NCBI RefSeq assembly: GCF_003315515.1
Contig: NZ_QNRY01000040.1
Span: forward strand, 1-32,963
Reading direction: 5' to 3'
DNA length: 32,963 bases
Source of the DNA: Brenneria salicis ATCC 15712 = DSM 30166
GTDB lineage: Bacteria; Pseudomonadota; Gammaproteobacteria; Enterobacterales; Enterobacteriaceae
Shown here: positions 26,317-32,963 of the stretch, piece after piece
Layout of the letters: each line of letters begins with the position of its first letter
Position numbering within the stretch: position 1 is the first letter of the stretch
Notes under the pieces: generated by a model
Seen by the model: the letters and a program-made list of their open reading frames with translations, nothing else
What the model was told of the DNA's origin: nothing
Databases searched by the model: none
Made by a program: the position numbers and the translations under genes

Positions 26317-26805
26317 TCAATCTGAAAAATTCGTATAAACAGATTGGATTTCTTCATGGAAAAAACCACGATATAGCAAATATCGCTGCAATTTTACTTT
26401 TTCTTTCCACTCATCAGGCAGAGGATACCCGAATTTTCGTTCTGCCGCCGATTTCGCCAGTTCACACCAGTCAATATCACACGTATTAAAAGCCGCAGTG
26501 ATCGTTTCTTTATCGATACCTTTTTGGCTTAATTCCGCTCTGATACGTTGTGTGCCATATCCCTTACGGCTGCGACTGCTGATATAGCGACGGGTAAAAC
26601 GCTCATCATCTAACCAACCATGCTCCGTACAATAATGAATGGCTGATTCGATTTCCTCGCGCGAAACCTTTCCGGCAATATCATCAGGATCGGCTTCATC
26701 TGGTGCTGATTTATGTAAATACGCCGCAAGCTTGCGGCGTATTTCAACTTCACTATGATCGCGAACGGCAAGCACGTTCATCGCATAACGTAATGATTTA
26801 CTCAT
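26317..26805 (-). CDS. recX: RecA regulatory protein RecX
   Basis: RecX binds along RecA filaments and inhibits strand exchange and LexA cleavage, limiting the SOS response. The 162-residue protein is built of helical triplet repeats, with LAVRDHSEVEIRRKLA near the N-terminus, ERFTRRYISSRSRKGYGTQRIRAELSQKGI in the middle and KVKLQRYLLYRGF...IQSVYTNF at the end. It begins 44 bp after the recA stop. I see no clear terminator between them, whereas E. coli has a leaky one, so it is probably expressed by read-through from the recA promoter. Confidence 0.95.
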   Translation of the reverse strand: MSKSLRYAMNVLAVRDHSEVEIRRKLAAYLHKSAPDEADPDDIAGKVSREEIESAIHYCTEHGWLDDERFTRRYISSRSRKGYGTQRIRAELSQKGIDKETITAAFNTCDIDWCELAKSAAERKFGYPLPDEWKEKVKLQRYLLYRGFFHEEIQSVYTNFSD

Positions 26806-26849
26806 TCACCAACCCGTAAACAACGTTATGCCACATACACGTCCTGACA

Positions 26850-27920
26850 TTAAAACTCTTCGCTTCCTTCGCCCGCCACTTCTTCGTCATAACCTTCACC
26901 AGCTGCGGCAGGGGAAAGTTCATTACCTTTATGCAACAGCATTTCACGCAGCTTCTTATCCAGTTCAGCAGCAATGGCTGAATTTTCTCTCAGGAAATTG
27001 CAGGCATTGGCCTTGCCCTGACCGATTTTCTCACCGTTGTAGCTGTACCAGGCACCCGCTTTCTCAATCAGCTTATGCTTAACACCCAGATCAATCAGTT
27101 CGCCGTAAATGTTGATCCCTTCTCCATACAGGATCTGGAATTCAGCCTGTTTGAAAGGCGCGGCCACTTTGTTTTTAACCACTTTTACACGGGTTTCACT
27201 CCCCACCACTTCATCGCCCTCTTTGATCGAACCAATACGGCGAATATCCAGACGGACTGAAGCATAAAACTTCAACGCATTACCGCCTGTCGTGGTTTCC
27301 GGATTGCCGAACATAACACCAATTTTCATGCGAATCTGGTTAATGAAAATCAATAGCGTATTAGCTTGTTTCAGGTTACCCGCGAGTTTACGCATTGCCT
27401 GACTCATCATTCGAGCGGCAAGGCCCATGTGTGAGTCACCGATTTCACCTTCGATTTCCGCTTTAGGCGTCAATGCGGCCACGGAGTCGACAATAATGAC
27501 ATCTACCGCGCCAGAACGCGTCAGCGCGTCACAAATTTCCAATGCCTGCTCACCGGTATCCGGCTGAGAACACAGCAGGTTATCGATATCCACGCCAAGC
27601 TTTTTGGCGTAAATCGGGTCGAGCGCATGCTCGGCATCAATAAACGCACACGTTTTACCTTCGCGCTGTGCCGCAGCAATAACCTGCAAAGTCAGTGTCG
27701 TTTTACCTGATGATTCCGGGCCGTAAATTTCGACGATACGGCCCATCGGCAAGCCACCTGCGCCCAATGCGATGTCCAGAGACAGAGAACCGGTAGAAAT
27801 TGTTTCCACATCCATTGAGCGGTCTTCGCCCAAACGCATGATAGAACCTTTACCAAACTGTTTTTCAATCTGACCCAGTGCTGCTGCCAGAGCCTTTTGT
27901 TTGTTCTCATCAATAGCCAT
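26850..27920 (-). CDS. recA: Recombinase RecA
   Basis: RecA forms ATP-dependent filaments on single-stranded DNA for homologous recombination and stimulates self-cleavage of LexA. The 356-residue product starts [20 protein letters not shown] and has Walker [10 protein letters not shown] (about 67), Walker [11 protein letters not shown], the DNA-binding loop L1/L2 regions ([31 protein letters not shown]) and an acidic C-terminal tail ending EGSEEF. The ATG at 27920 follows AGGAG; an in-frame start at 27935 would add five residues. It is SOS-controlled through the LexA box at 27999-28018. Confidence 0.99.
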   Translation of the reverse strand: MAIDENKQKALAAALGQIEKQFGKGSIMRLGEDRSMDVETISTGSLSLDIALGAGGLPMGRIVEIYGPESSGKTTLTLQVIAAAQREGKTCAFIDAEHALDPIYAKKLGVDIDNLLCSQPDTGEQALEICDALTRSGAVDVIIVDSVAALTPKAEIEGEIGDSHMGLAARMMSQAMRKLAGNLKQANTLLIFINQIRMKIGVMFGNPETTTGGNALKFYASVRLDIRRIGSIKEGDEVVGSETRVKVVKNKVAAPFKQAEFQILYGEGINIYGELIDLGVKHKLIEKAGAWYSYNGEKIGQGKANACNFLRENSAIAAELDKKLREMLLHKGNELSPAAAGEGYDEEVAGEGSEEF

Positions 27921-27994
27921 TTCTACTCCTGTCATGCGGCGTAAAACATTCTCTACGCGGTCACTTAATCATGGATTGCCGAATAATTGCTGAC

Positions 27995-28022
27995 ATTATA
28001 CTGTATACACATACAGCATCAA
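27995..28022 (-). promoter_or_regulatory. recA promoter with LexA (SOS) box
   Basis: On the minus strand TTGATG (28022-28017) and TATAAT (28000-27995) are separated by exactly 16 bp. That spacer is the LexA box CTGTATGTGTATACAG (CTGT-N8-ACAG). The same arrangement occurs in E. coli recA. LexA binding would block both promoter elements. Confidence 0.95.
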
Positions 28023-28030
28023 GATTATTT

Positions 28031-28525
28031 TTACAGAAATTCATCCAACAGCGTTTGTAGCACAAAGTGTACCGACTGCAAGCGCACCTCATTCCTGTCT
28101 CCGCTGAATAACATTTTGCGGGCAAAGTTGACGCCCTGTTTATTAGTGAAACCAAACCAGACCGTCCCGACGGGTTTTTCAGCAGAACCACCTTCAGGAC
28201 CGGCAATACCACTCACAGAAACTGCGAAATCCGCTCCAGCGGCGCGTAACGCGCCCACCGCCATTTCCTCAACCACCTCGGCGCTAACCGCGCCATGTTG
28301 GGAAAGCGTGCTTTCATTCACATGAACCAAATCCTGTTTGGCCTGATTACTGTAAGTCACAAAACCATAATCAAACCAGCCGGAGCTACCCGCGACATCA
28401 GTGATCACTTTCGCCAGCCACCCGCCGGTACAGGATTCCGCACAGGTTATCTTTGCGCCACACGCCTTGAGGCGATAACCGACCAGAGCGCTTAATCGTG
28501 AAATCTCAGTTTCCGTCATTGCCAT
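28031..28525 (-). CDS. pncC: Nicotinamide-nucleotide amidohydrolase PncC
   Basis: PncC (YgaD, CinA C-terminal domain) deamidates NMN to nicotinate mononucleotide in the pyridine nucleotide salvage cycle. The product of up to 164 residues has TCAESCTGGWLAKVITDVAG, FVTYSNQAKQ and VSGIAGPEGGSAEKPVGTVWFG, the conserved active-site segments. The start is uncertain: ATG at 28525 (weak AAGA site) or two codons later at 28519, which gives the E. coli-like MTETEIS. It is the usual gene upstream of recA, separated from it by the SOS promoter. Confidence 0.94.
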   Translation of the reverse strand: MAMTETEISRLSALVGYRLKACGAKITCAESCTGGWLAKVITDVAGSSGWFDYGFVTYSNQAKQDLVHVNESTLSQHGAVSAEVVEEMAVGALRAAGADFAVSVSGIAGPEGGSAEKPVGTVWFGFTNKQGVNFARKMLFSGDRNEVRLQSVHFVLQTLLDEFL

Positions 28526-28830
28526 ATCATCTTAATGAGGAGGGAATAAACAAGGGTAACACTTTTCCTCATAAAAGCGGGTTTGTCACCAGATATGCGA
28601 AGCGCACTGCAAGGGAGAGCACGGTATTACATAGCATTAAAGCCATTGCTGGAACGCATGCCAATAAACATAAATTCGGCGGGTAAAATCGCTCAGGCAT
28701 GTTTAAACAGGCCGATAACCGCTGCGGGTATATAGACAATCTATCTTCCGGCTTTGCTTCATCGTCAATATCAGTCAAAATGCCCTGCAAGACGTCTTTT
28801 CTGGCTATAAAACCACAGGGAGAATTTCCA
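28526..28830. other. Intergenic region between pncC and the SRPBCC gene
   Basis: A divergent 305-bp gap that should hold promoters for both genes. An ORF reading from 28699 continues into the SRPBCC gene, but its first 44 codons show no ribosome site or family similarity. I recognise no RNA gene or repeat. Confidence 0.4.
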
Positions 28831-29319
28831 GTGCGCCCTTCTTTTCTGAAGAACCTTGGTATCAAAGGCGAAAAGGATTCAGATGAAATTCGCAGCAGTA
28901 TCACGATTGATCGTCCGGCCGAAACGTTATTTGCTCTCTGGCGTAAACCGGAAACGCTGCCCGTCCTGATGAATCATTTCGCTACTATCGATATTCTCAA
29001 TTACACCGATTCACGCTGGCGCGTTAATACACCGTTTGGCGCCCTTATTGAATGGCGCGCCAGAATTGTTGATGAAAAAAACGGCGAGTATATCCATTGG
29101 CGCTCACTTGAAGGCGCGCGTATTCCGAATGAAGGCCGGTTGTCGTTCAAACCTGCGCCATCAGGTACGGGCACCGAAGTCACATTGATGATTCGCTTCG
29201 ATCCCCCCGGCGGTTTACTGGGAAAAAAAATCAGCCAAATGTTCGATATTTTATCCAAGGAAATGCTGACAAAAACGCTACAGCGCTTCAAAAACCTGGC
29301 TGAAAACGACGACGCCTGA
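28831..29319 (+). CDS. SRPBCC (START/polyketide cyclase-like) family protein
   Basis: A 162-residue soluble protein with the helix-grip fold signature of SRPBCC proteins. It has RSSITIDRPAETLFALWRKPETLPVLMNHF at the N-terminus, the central WRVNTPFGALIEWRARIV, and YIHWRSLEGARIPNEGRLSFKPAP followed by EVTLMIRFDPPGGLLGK. This fold binds hydrophobic ligands, but I cannot name a substrate. I chose GTG at 28831 because AGGGAG lies 8 bases upstream and family similarity begins nearby. ATG at 28780 or 28699 would lengthen it without support. It lies 87 bp before marC and may be co-transcribed with it. Confidence 0.75.
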   Translation: MRPSFLKNLGIKGEKDSDEIRSSITIDRPAETLFALWRKPETLPVLMNHFATIDILNYTDSRWRVNTPFGALIEWRARIVDEKNGEYIHWRSLEGARIPNEGRLSFKPAPSGTGTEVTLMIRFDPPGGLLGKKISQMFDILSKEMLTKTLQRFKNLAENDDA

Positions 29320-29406
29320 AAAGGGAAAGTCCGCCCGGAGGAAATGGCATTATTTACGGCTGCATTTATTGCGCAACATTGTTTTCTATCGCCCACAGGA
29401 GATTAA

Positions 29407-30078
29407 ATGCTGGAATTGATTCAAACCATCGGTATTGGCTTGGTCCTTATTTTACCTCTCGCTAACCCTCTAACCACCATCGCCGTGTTTCTCGGCCTGT
29501 CTGCGGATATGAGTCGGGGCGAGCAAAATCGACAGATATTTCAGACCTCGCTGTACGTTTTTATCATTATGACCGTCGCATTCTATGGCGGTCAGTTAGT
29601 CATGAATACCTTCGGTATTTCCATTCCCGGCTTGCGTATTGCCGGTGGGCTGATTGTGGCGTTTATCGGCTTTCGTATGCTTTTCCCGCAACAAAAGGAG
29701 CCTATCCCTGAAGTCAAAAGCAAAACGGATGAAATCAATAACAGCCGTATAAACAATACGGTGAACATCGCCTTCGTCCCTCTGGCAATGCCCAGCACCG
29801 CCGGCCCTGGAACCATCGCGCTTATCATCAGTACCGCTTCACAAATCAAAAGCGGTGTTGATATCACACCGTGGGTGATAACCGTCGCCCCCATACTGAC
29901 CTTTATGCTGGTGAGTTTGCTCCTGTGGCTGACGCTGAAAAGTTCTCATCTGATTATAAAACTGATCGGGAGAGGCGGCATTGAAGCAATCTCGCGTCTG
30001 ATGGGTTTTTTGCTGGTCTGCATGGGCGTTCAGTTCATTATTAATGGCACGTTGGAGATCGTGAAGACCTATCATTAA
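29407..30078 (+). CDS. marC: MarC family inner-membrane protein
   Basis: A 223-residue membrane protein with about six hydrophobic segments. It is strongly similar to E. coli Mar[68 protein letters not shown] and the near-identical end [20 protein letters not shown]. Members were once called multiple antibiotic resistance proteins, but MarC is not needed for that phenotype and its substrate is unknown. In E. coli it is divergent from marRAB; here no mar regulator is adjacent. The ATG at 29407 follows ACAGGAG. Confidence 0.93.
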   Translation: MLELIQTIGIGLVLILPLANPLTTIAVFLGLSADMSRGEQNRQIFQTSLYVFIIMTVAFYGGQLVMNTFGISIPGLRIAGGLIVAFIGFRMLFPQQKEPIPEVKSKTDEINNSRINNTVNIAFVPLAMPSTAGPGTIALIISTASQIKSGVDITPWVITVAPILTFMLVSLLLWLTLKSSHLIIKLIGRGGIEAISRLMGFLLVCMGVQFIINGTLEIVKTYH

Positions 30079-30126
30079 TAATGATATAGAGCTTCATTGA
30101 CGGGTTGGATTATATGATCGCGCTGC

Positions 30127-30151
30127 AAAAAAAATCCCGCACAAGGCGGGA
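30127..30151 (-). terminator. Minus-strand intrinsic terminator without an assigned gene
   Basis: TCCCGC and GCGGGA form a 6-bp stem with an ACAAG loop. The plus strand shows eight A residues before it (30127-30134), so the T-run is on the minus strand. There is no T-run on the plus strand, so it does not look like the marC terminator. Confidence 0.75.
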
Positions 30152-30264
30152 AAAGTCATTCTAATGACAGGGATGGTTAACACAACATTTACAGGGATGT
30201 GATGTATTACAAGGGATGAAAGAAATATAACAAGAAAAATGTATAGTATTGTCATAGTCAGGTA
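30127..30264 (-). ncRNA. Candidate small RNA, minus strand (predicted)
   Basis: On the minus strand TTGCCA (30299-30294), a 17-bp spacer and TCTTAT (30276-30271) could start a transcript at about 30264. The transcript would carry three CATCCCT motifs, a small GTCATT/AATGAC hairpin (30155-30168) and an intrinsic terminator: TCCCGC (30135-30140) paired with GCGGGA (30146-30151), then eight T residues. No minus-strand gene lies upstream that would need this terminator. The prediction is from sequence only; I do not recognise a named sRNA. Confidence 0.42.
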
Positions 30265-30505
30265 AGGTTAATAAGATGGATGTAAAACAACATTGGCAAT
30301 ACTTTATTTTCGGCACATCCCTAACTAATTATTTTGATTAAATCAAGCAGGCGCACCATGCGGAAATCAGTTGTAAAATTAATATGATAATCGCAGCACC
30401 ATAAAATAATCGGCCAAAAACTTGCCTTATCTCGATCACTCACCAAGGCTAAAGTATTGAATCTGAAATTCGACAGATTCTACTATGCGAATTAAGGAGA
30501 AAGAG

Positions 30506-31327
30506 ATGAGCACCTTTATTACAGAAGATGGTACAGAGATTTATTTTAAAGACTGGGGCACGGGAAAACCCATTCTGTTCAGCCACGGCTGGCCGCTTGA
30601 TGCGGATATGTGGGACAGCCAACTCAATTATTTCGCTGAACAGGGTTATCGCAGTATTGCATTCGATCGCCGTGGTTTTGGGCGTTCCGACCAGCCTTGG
30701 TCTGGCTACAATTACGATACCTTTGCCGATGATATCAACCAGTTAATCCATCATCTGCACCTTAAGGACATCACACTGGTTGGCTTTTCAATGGGCGGCG
30801 GTGATGTGACGCGCTATATCTCCCGCTATGGTACAAAATATACTGATGGCCTGGTGTTGCTTGGCGCCGTTACGCCGATTTTTATCAAAACTGATGATCA
30901 TCCCGAGGGCGTGGAAAAAAGCGTATTTGATGATATCAGACAGGGGCTACGTAAAGATCGCGCCCAGTTTATCAGCGACTTTTCAACCTCTTTCTATGGT
31001 CTGAACAAAGGATCCGACGTGTCACAGGGGGTGCTGACCCAAACGCTGAATATTGCGCTGCTGGCATCACTCAAAGGCACGATAGATTGCGTCACCGCCT
31101 TCTCCGAAACAGATTTTCGCCCTGACATGGCAAAGATAGATGTTCCGACGCTGATCATTCACGGCGATGCCGATCAGGTGGTTCCATTTGAAGCCACCGG
31201 TAAGCTCGCGGCAAGCATGATCAAGCAAGCGCAATTGAAAATCTACGAGGGCGCGCCTCACGGCTTTGCCGTAACTCATACCGACCAGTTGAATCAGGAT
31301 TTGCTGGCATTCCTGAAAAGCCTTTGA
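30506..31327 (+). CDS. Alpha/beta hydrolase, non-haem chloroperoxidase/esterase type
   Basis: A 273-residue alpha/beta hydrolase of the cofactor-free chloroperoxidase/aryl-esterase group. It has an N-terminal TEDGTEIYFKDWG, oxyanion region FSHGWPLDADMWD, DRRGFGRSDQPW, nucleophile S95 in GFSMGGG, an acid in IIHGDADQVVP (about D221-D223) and catalytic H252 in APHGF. These enzymes hydrolyse esters and can form peracids; the natural substrate is unknown. The ATG at 30506 has AAGGAG upstream; an ATG seven codons earlier is not supported. It is 61 bp upstream of blc on the same strand. No signal peptide is present. Confidence 0.9.
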   Translation: MSTFITEDGTEIYFKDWGTGKPILFSHGWPLDADMWDSQLNYFAEQGYRSIAFDRRGFGRSDQPWSGYNYDTFADDINQLIHHLHLKDITLVGFSMGGGDVTRYISRYGTKYTDGLVLLGAVTPIFIKTDDHPEGVEKSVFDDIRQGLRKDRAQFISDFSTSFYGLNKGSDVSQGVLTQTLNIALLASLKGTIDCVTAFSETDFRPDMAKIDVPTLIIHGDADQVVPFEATGKLAASMIKQAQLKIYEGAPHGFAVTHTDQLNQDLLAFLKSL

Positions 31328-31388
31328 ATTCATGTCCCGGCGAACACATCAAACAGCGAGTTCAATTGGAAACAATAAAGGAGTATTT

Positions 31389-31922
31389 ATGAAATTATGG
31401 TCAGCCCTGACAGGAGTTGCTTTATCGCTGATATTAGTGGCTTGTAAGTCTCCCAAACCGCCGAAAGGCGTAACGCCTGTATCCCATTTTGATGCGGCAC
31501 GCTATCTGGGCAAGTGGTATGAAATCGCTCGTCTGGAAAACCGTTTTGAACGTGGTCTGGAACAAGTGAGCGCCACCTATGGTAAGCGCGGCGATGGCGG
31601 CCTAAGCGTACTGAATCAGGGCTACGATCCTGTAAAGAAACAGTGGAAATCAAGCGAAGGGAAAGCTTACTTTACCGGTGATACGACGACTGCGGCACTG
31701 AAGGTCTCCTTCTTCGGACCATTCTATGGCGGTTACAACGTCATCGCGCTGGATGATAATTATCAATATGCCTTGGTCAGCGGACCTAACCGTGACTATT
31801 TGTGGATCCTGTCACGTACACCAGAGATCCCTAACGATGTAAAACAACGCTATTTATCCATCGCAAGAGAACTTGATTTCCCGGTCGATAAACTTGTATG
31901 GGTGAATCAGCAGGCTCATTAA
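31389..31922 (+). CDS. blc: Outer-membrane lipocalin Blc
   Basis: A 177-residue bacterial lipocalin, the same length as E. coli Blc. The signal peptide ends in lipobox LVAC (Cys about 19). The mature protein has the lipocalin G-x-W motif YLGKWYEIARLENRFERG, the FFGPFYGGYNVIALD strand and YLWILSRTP. Blc is anchored in the outer membrane and binds lysophospholipids; it is induced in stationary phase in E. coli. The ATG at 31389 has AAAGGAG upstream; the earlier in-frame codons from 31332 are not supported. It follows the hydrolase. Confidence 0.95.
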   Translation: MKLWSALTGVALSLILVACKSPKPPKGVTPVSHFDAARYLGKWYEIARLENRFERGLEQVSATYGKRGDGGLSVLNQGYDPVKKQWKSSEGKAYFTGDTTTAALKVSFFGPFYGGYNVIALDDNYQYALVSGPNRDYLWILSRTPEIPNDVKQRYLSIARELDFPVDKLVWVNQQAH

Positions 31923-32033
31923 AGGGCAATCTCACCAAATAAAAAGATTTTGCGAAAAACTGTTTATCCTCTTAATCTTTCATTTTTTATCTTTATTTTT
32001 AAATAGTTAAGTGGTCAATAGCGGGTAACCAGT

Positions 32034-32050
32034 TGATGAGTTACTCATCA
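32034..32050. promoter_or_regulatory. Perfect palindrome upstream of the Fic antitoxin gene
   Basis: TGATGAGTTACTCATCA has 8-bp arms around a single T. It lies 38 bp upstream of a TACTAT -10 and could be an operator. The binding protein is unknown. Confidence 0.5.
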
Positions 32051-32084
32051 CCAATGTAGCTAAGGTACTGCCAGGCTTTAATTG

Positions 32085-32111
32085 TGGTACTATTTATCGC
32101 ATATATATGCG
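32085..32111 (+). promoter_or_regulatory. Extended -10 promoter and palindromic operator of the Fic locus
   Basis: TGGTACTAT (32085-32093) fits an extended -10 (TGn-TACTAT). Starting five bases after it is the perfect 14-bp palindrome CGCATATATATGCG (32098-32111), placed at the expected transcription start, 18 bp before the antitoxin ATG. A repressor bound here would block transcription. Autoregulation by the adjacent HTH-containing antitoxin is an inference. Confidence 0.55.
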
Positions 32112-32129
32112 GATTAAAGGTGAAAGCAC

Positions 32130-32621
32130 ATGCGATATGAAATGGCGGTACTCGCGGCTCTGGTACAAGAGGATTCCCCTAATACGCAAGCTATCGTAAA
32201 CGCTACTGGTATCTCTGAAAGAGAGATACAGGAAGTGTTAAGCACTCTCCAGTCAACGATGGATATCGGCATTACACGTGCAAAAAATGGCAAACGGCAG
32301 GTCTTACATATCTCGTCATGGGGCATGTTCGGTGACGGGGAACGGCTGATTGAAAAATTGAAAAATACCGACCTGTTAACATTCAAACAACATCGTAAAA
32401 TCACGACAAAAGCGTTGCCAAACAAAACGCGATCCCCACGCATGGTGACGCTGGAAGAAAAACGTGATTACTACAATCAGGTGAAACTAAAAAATTATCG
32501 GGACAGTATGCGCCTTGAGGGATTCAACGTTGAGGATACACCGCTTCCTAGCGACAAACAGGAAAGGGAAGCGCTGAGAAAAAACCTGATTGCCATATAT
32601 AAAGCGAGTGGTTATGTCTGA
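32130..32621 (+). CDS. YhfG-like Fic antitoxin with N-terminal helix-turn-helix-like region
   Basis: A 163-residue protein in two parts. Residues 1-90 (MRYEMAVLAALVQEDSPNTQ..., TGISEREIQEVLSTLQ) look like a winged helix-turn-helix DNA-binding domain. After a basic linker, residues about 105-163 (TLEEKRDYYNQVKLKNYRDS, MRLEGFNVEDTPLP) resemble YhfG, the small antitoxin encoded before fic in E. coli, which is only about 55 residues. YhfG-type proteins block the Fic active site. The ATG at 32130 has an AGGTGA site. Its stop overlaps the fic start by 8 bp, indicating coupling. The HTH call is by pattern only. Confidence 0.72.
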   Translation: MRYEMAVLAALVQEDSPNTQAIVNATGISEREIQEVLSTLQSTMDIGITRAKNGKRQVLHISSWGMFGDGERLIEKLKNTDLLTFKQHRKITTKALPNKTRSPRMVTLEEKRDYYNQVKLKNYRDSMRLEGFNVEDTPLPSDKQEREALRKNLIAIYKASGYV

Positions 32622-32892
32622 TAAATACGGCTCAGGGCAAGATCCTTATACCTATCCTGGGAGCGATGTTCTGATAAATAAACTCGGCATCAACGATGAC
32701 AGTAAATTCGAATATGCGGAGCGTCAGCTATCCGAGTTGGCGGTTCTCGATATTGAATTTGAAGAACCTCCCTACGATCTGCACTATTGGTGTGGAATGC
32801 ACAGAAAAATATTCGGGGATTTATTCGATTGGGCAGGAAAAATACGGAGTATCGATATTTCTAAAGGTGACCCTGTAAATAATTCTGTGTAA
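32614..32892 (+). pseudogene. fic: Fic-domain protein (AMPylating toxin), truncated by an insertion sequence
   Basis: The ATG at 32614 starts MSDKYGSGQDPYTYPGSDVL, matching Fic of E. coli (about 200 residues). The frame keeps the Fic N-terminal helices, including HRKIFGDLFDWAGKIRSIDI and SKGD. After codon 86 the sequence becomes the end of an IS256-family element, and the frame stops six codons later. The catalytic motif HPFx(D/E)GN..R lies further on in intact Fic proteins and is absent from the window, so this product cannot AMPylate. The 5' part overlaps the antitoxin gene. Confidence 0.88.
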
Positions 32893-32963
32893 CTGCCACC
32901 GTATTAAAGGTGATCGCTCAGGCGGTCACCGAACTCGATAATAAAACGGCTCATTGCCAACCG
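32871..32963 (-). mobile_element. IS256-family insertion sequence, one end (continues beyond window)
   Basis: From about 32871 the sequence CCTGTAAATAATTCTGTGTA resembles the terminal inverted repeats of IS256-family elements (such as IS1414 and IS285 relatives). It is followed by a minus-strand ORF end typical of their transposases. The exact boundary within 32866-32875 is uncertain, since the target duplication cannot be seen without the other end. Confidence 0.8.
32904..32963 (-). CDS. IS256-family (mutator) transposase, C-terminal end, partial
   Basis: The minus strand from the window end reads RLAMSRFIIEFGDRLSDHL and stops at 32904. This is nearly the C-terminus of many enterobacterial IS256-family transposases (WRMAMSRFIIEFGDRL followed by a short tail). 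These DDE enzymes carry out copy-paste transposition via a circular intermediate. The catalytic domain lies outside the window. Confidence 0.82.
   Translation of the reverse strand, partial: RLAMSRFIIEFGDRLSDHL

Larger units (their letters stand above)
30079..30505. other. Intergenic region between marC and hydrolase, with a possible minus-strand sRNA
   Basis: This 427-bp A/T-rich gap has no ORF of note. It contains a minus-strand intrinsic terminator (30127-30151), three AGGGATG motifs (30169, 30193, 30212) and a possible minus-strand promoter (30271-30299). The last 60 bp should contain the hydrolase promoter, which I could not define. Confidence 0.6.

Noticed and set aside
28699-28830. 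Upstream start of the SRPBCC gene at 28699
   Set aside because: There is no ribosome site and no family similarity in the first 44 codons; GTG at 28831 has AGGGAG at good spacing.
30127-30151. Terminator of marC
   Set aside because: The A-run precedes the stem on the plus strand and no T-run follows it, so the polarity is leftward.

Overview
The window is chromosomal DNA of an enterobacterium (Enterobacterales). Nearly every protein is a close relative of its E. coli K-12 counterpart, and the order clpB-pgeF-rluD / bamD / raiA / pheL-pheA / tyrA-aroF / yfiL / rplS-trmD-rimM-rpsP / ffh / ypjD / luxS-micA-gshA / yqaA-yqaB / tRNA-Arg and tRNA-Ser / csrA / alaS / recX-recA / pncC is the E. coli order with some losses and insertions. 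The sequence divergence and extra genes (btsR next to aroF, a methyltransferase before rplS, marC after pncC) suggest a Pectobacteriaceae-type genus such as Pectobacterium, Brenneria or Dickeya. The genus is inference only.

Layout. 1-260 holds the leader and tandem P1/P2 promoters of an rRNA operon reading leftward out of the window. 353-4773 (minus) is clpB with a sigma32-type promoter, pgeF and rluD. bamD, raiA (with a CRP site) and the attenuated pheA gene run rightward to 7767. The tyrA-aroF operon (minus) is preceded by TyrR-type boxes. 10243-12449 holds an orphan LytTR regulator (btsR), a frameshifted yfiL lipoprotein gene and a SAM-dependent methyltransferase.

12511-14157 is the main accessory feature: the collapsed remains of a P2-like prophage integrated at the 3' end of rplS. 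It is bounded by a perfect 34-bp direct repeat that includes the rplS stop codon. A decayed P2-type integrase sits at the left repeat, and the start of the tail-sheath gene FI is fused to the end of the late activator gene ogr at the right repeat. A hicAB toxin-antitoxin operon lies between them, with the toxin frameshifted at a run of seven A residues and the antitoxin intact.

14151-28525 is mostly housekeeping: rpsP-rimM-trmD-rplS, ffh, ypjD, luxS, the sigmaE-dependent sRNA MicA, gshA (TTG start), yqaB-yqaA, three identical tRNA-Arg(ACG) genes plus tRNA-Ser(GCT), csrA, alaS, recA-recX (LexA box filling the recA promoter spacer) and pncC.

28831-32963 is variable: an SRPBCC protein, MarC, a chloroperoxidase-like alpha/beta hydrolase, the lipocalin Blc, and a Fic toxin-antitoxin pair. 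In that pair the antitoxin carries an additional N-terminal helix-turn-helix-like region and is preceded by two perfect palindromes. The fic toxin is cut after about 86 codons by an IS256-family insertion sequence whose transposase C-terminus runs off the window end. The 30079-30505 gap contains a minus-strand terminator with no gene to terminate, which suggests an unannotated small RNA.

No large unknown multi-gene system is visible. The most distinctive items are the HicAB-bearing prophage scar, the Fic/YhfG-like locus with its IS-disrupted toxin, and the candidate sRNA after marC.
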